From: Pseudomonadota bacterium
GTDB taxonomy: Bacteria; Pseudomonadota; Gammaproteobacteria; Pseudomonadales; Pseudomonadaceae
Length of the DNA: 22,615 nt
Assembly (NCBI GenBank): GCA_023431055.1
Contig: JAEYXX010000054.1
Coordinates: 1 to 22,615 of the forward strand
Direction: 5' to 3'
Shown here: piece by piece, positions 22,366-22,615 of the stretch
How the letters are laid out: the number at the start of each line of letters is the position of its first letter
How positions within the stretch are numbered: the stretch's first letter is position 1
Program-made: the position numbers and the translations under genes
The notes under the pieces: generated by a model
What the model was told of the DNA's origin: nothing
The model's input: the letters and a program-made list of their open reading frames with translations, nothing else
The model's database searches: none

Positions 22366-22615
22366 ATGAGCACGATTGGAGGTATTGGCAGTTACGGTGG
22401 CATATCGCTGACGGGGTTTCGCAGCAAACCCGGTGAGGAGCAGGGCGGGTTGGCCCAGTTGGCGCGCAATGTCGAGAAGACAACGCGCACGGCTAACGCC
22501 GAGTCCGAGCGCGAGTTCCGCGCCAGGCAGGCGACGGAGGAGGGCTTTGCTCGCTTGCGTGTCGCGCTGCAGAACGCGTCAGACGGCAAGGTCGATACAT
22601 CGGTCAGTTCGGGGC
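22366..22615 (+). CDS. Hypothetical protein, 3' end outside the window
   Basis: An ATG at 22366 has AAGGAG 7 nt upstream, and the frame stays open for 83 codons to the window edge. The visible N-terminus is glycine- and serine-rich (MSTIGGIGSYGGISLTGF), then becomes charged and helical, rich in Glu, Arg and Ala (roughly residues 35-70). No signal peptide or membrane segment is seen and I do not recognise the family. The 164-nt gap after cheV includes an AT-rich stretch (22262-22310) that could hold its promoter, but I could not identify convincing -35/-10 boxes. Confidence 0.65.
   Translation, partial: MSTIGGIGSYGGISLTGFRSKPGEEQGGLAQLARNVEKTTRTANAESEREFRARQATEEGFARLRVALQNASDGKVDTSVSSG

Overview
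The window looks like chromosomal DNA of a Pseudomonas species. It is GC-rich with typical Pseudomonas codon use, and it carries a complete mexS / mexT / mexE-mexF-oprN multidrug efflux locus whose products closely resemble the P. aeruginosa proteins as I remember them. It also has the pnuC-near-uppP neighbourhood known from P. aeruginosa. The exact species cannot be told from the sequence alone. I see no rRNA, tRNA, CRISPR array, insertion sequence, integron attC or phage gene. The window reads as ordinary chromosome with a few accessory-looking genes.

Layout. 25-294 (-): a DUF1652 protein. 476-3577 (-): a two-gene unit encoding a membrane-anchored RoxA/cytochrome-c-peroxidase-like dihaem protein followed by a membrane-anchored, catalase-fold haem protein. 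Divergent from it, 3805-5016 (+), is a VpsR-like regulator built on a sigma-54 activator scaffold that has lost the GAFTGA loop and Walker B. 5085-5552 (+): a DUF3429 membrane protein, whose stop overlaps that of a convergent nicotinamide riboside kinase-like gene. That kinase is translationally coupled to pnuC. Upstream of pnuC on the same strand are an unrecognised 204-aa protein and an sCache_2-type chemoreceptor.

9191-11684 (+): uppP (undecaprenyl-diphosphate phosphatase), a coupled cold-shock-domain/DUF1294 membrane protein, and an orphan periplasmic solute-binding-like protein. A possible 20-codon leader ORF precedes uppP. 11679-12834 (-): an MmcQ/YjbR protein and an AadA-family aminoglycoside adenylyltransferase lying on the chromosome without cassette structure.

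13083-20011 (-): oprN, mexF, mexE and the LysR-type activator mexT, with mexS divergent at 20229-21251. A strong terminator follows oprN, and candidate MexT boxes lie upstream of mexE and between mexT and mexS. 21308-22201 (+): cheV, followed by a double-palindrome hairpin. A small unrecognised gene starts at 22366 and runs off the end.

The most novel-looking part is the dihaem/catalase-like pair with its divergent degenerate regulator and a 24-bp inverted repeat between them. I suggest it is an envelope module for oxidative chemistry on hydrophobic or peroxidised substrates, but substrate and regulation are inference.
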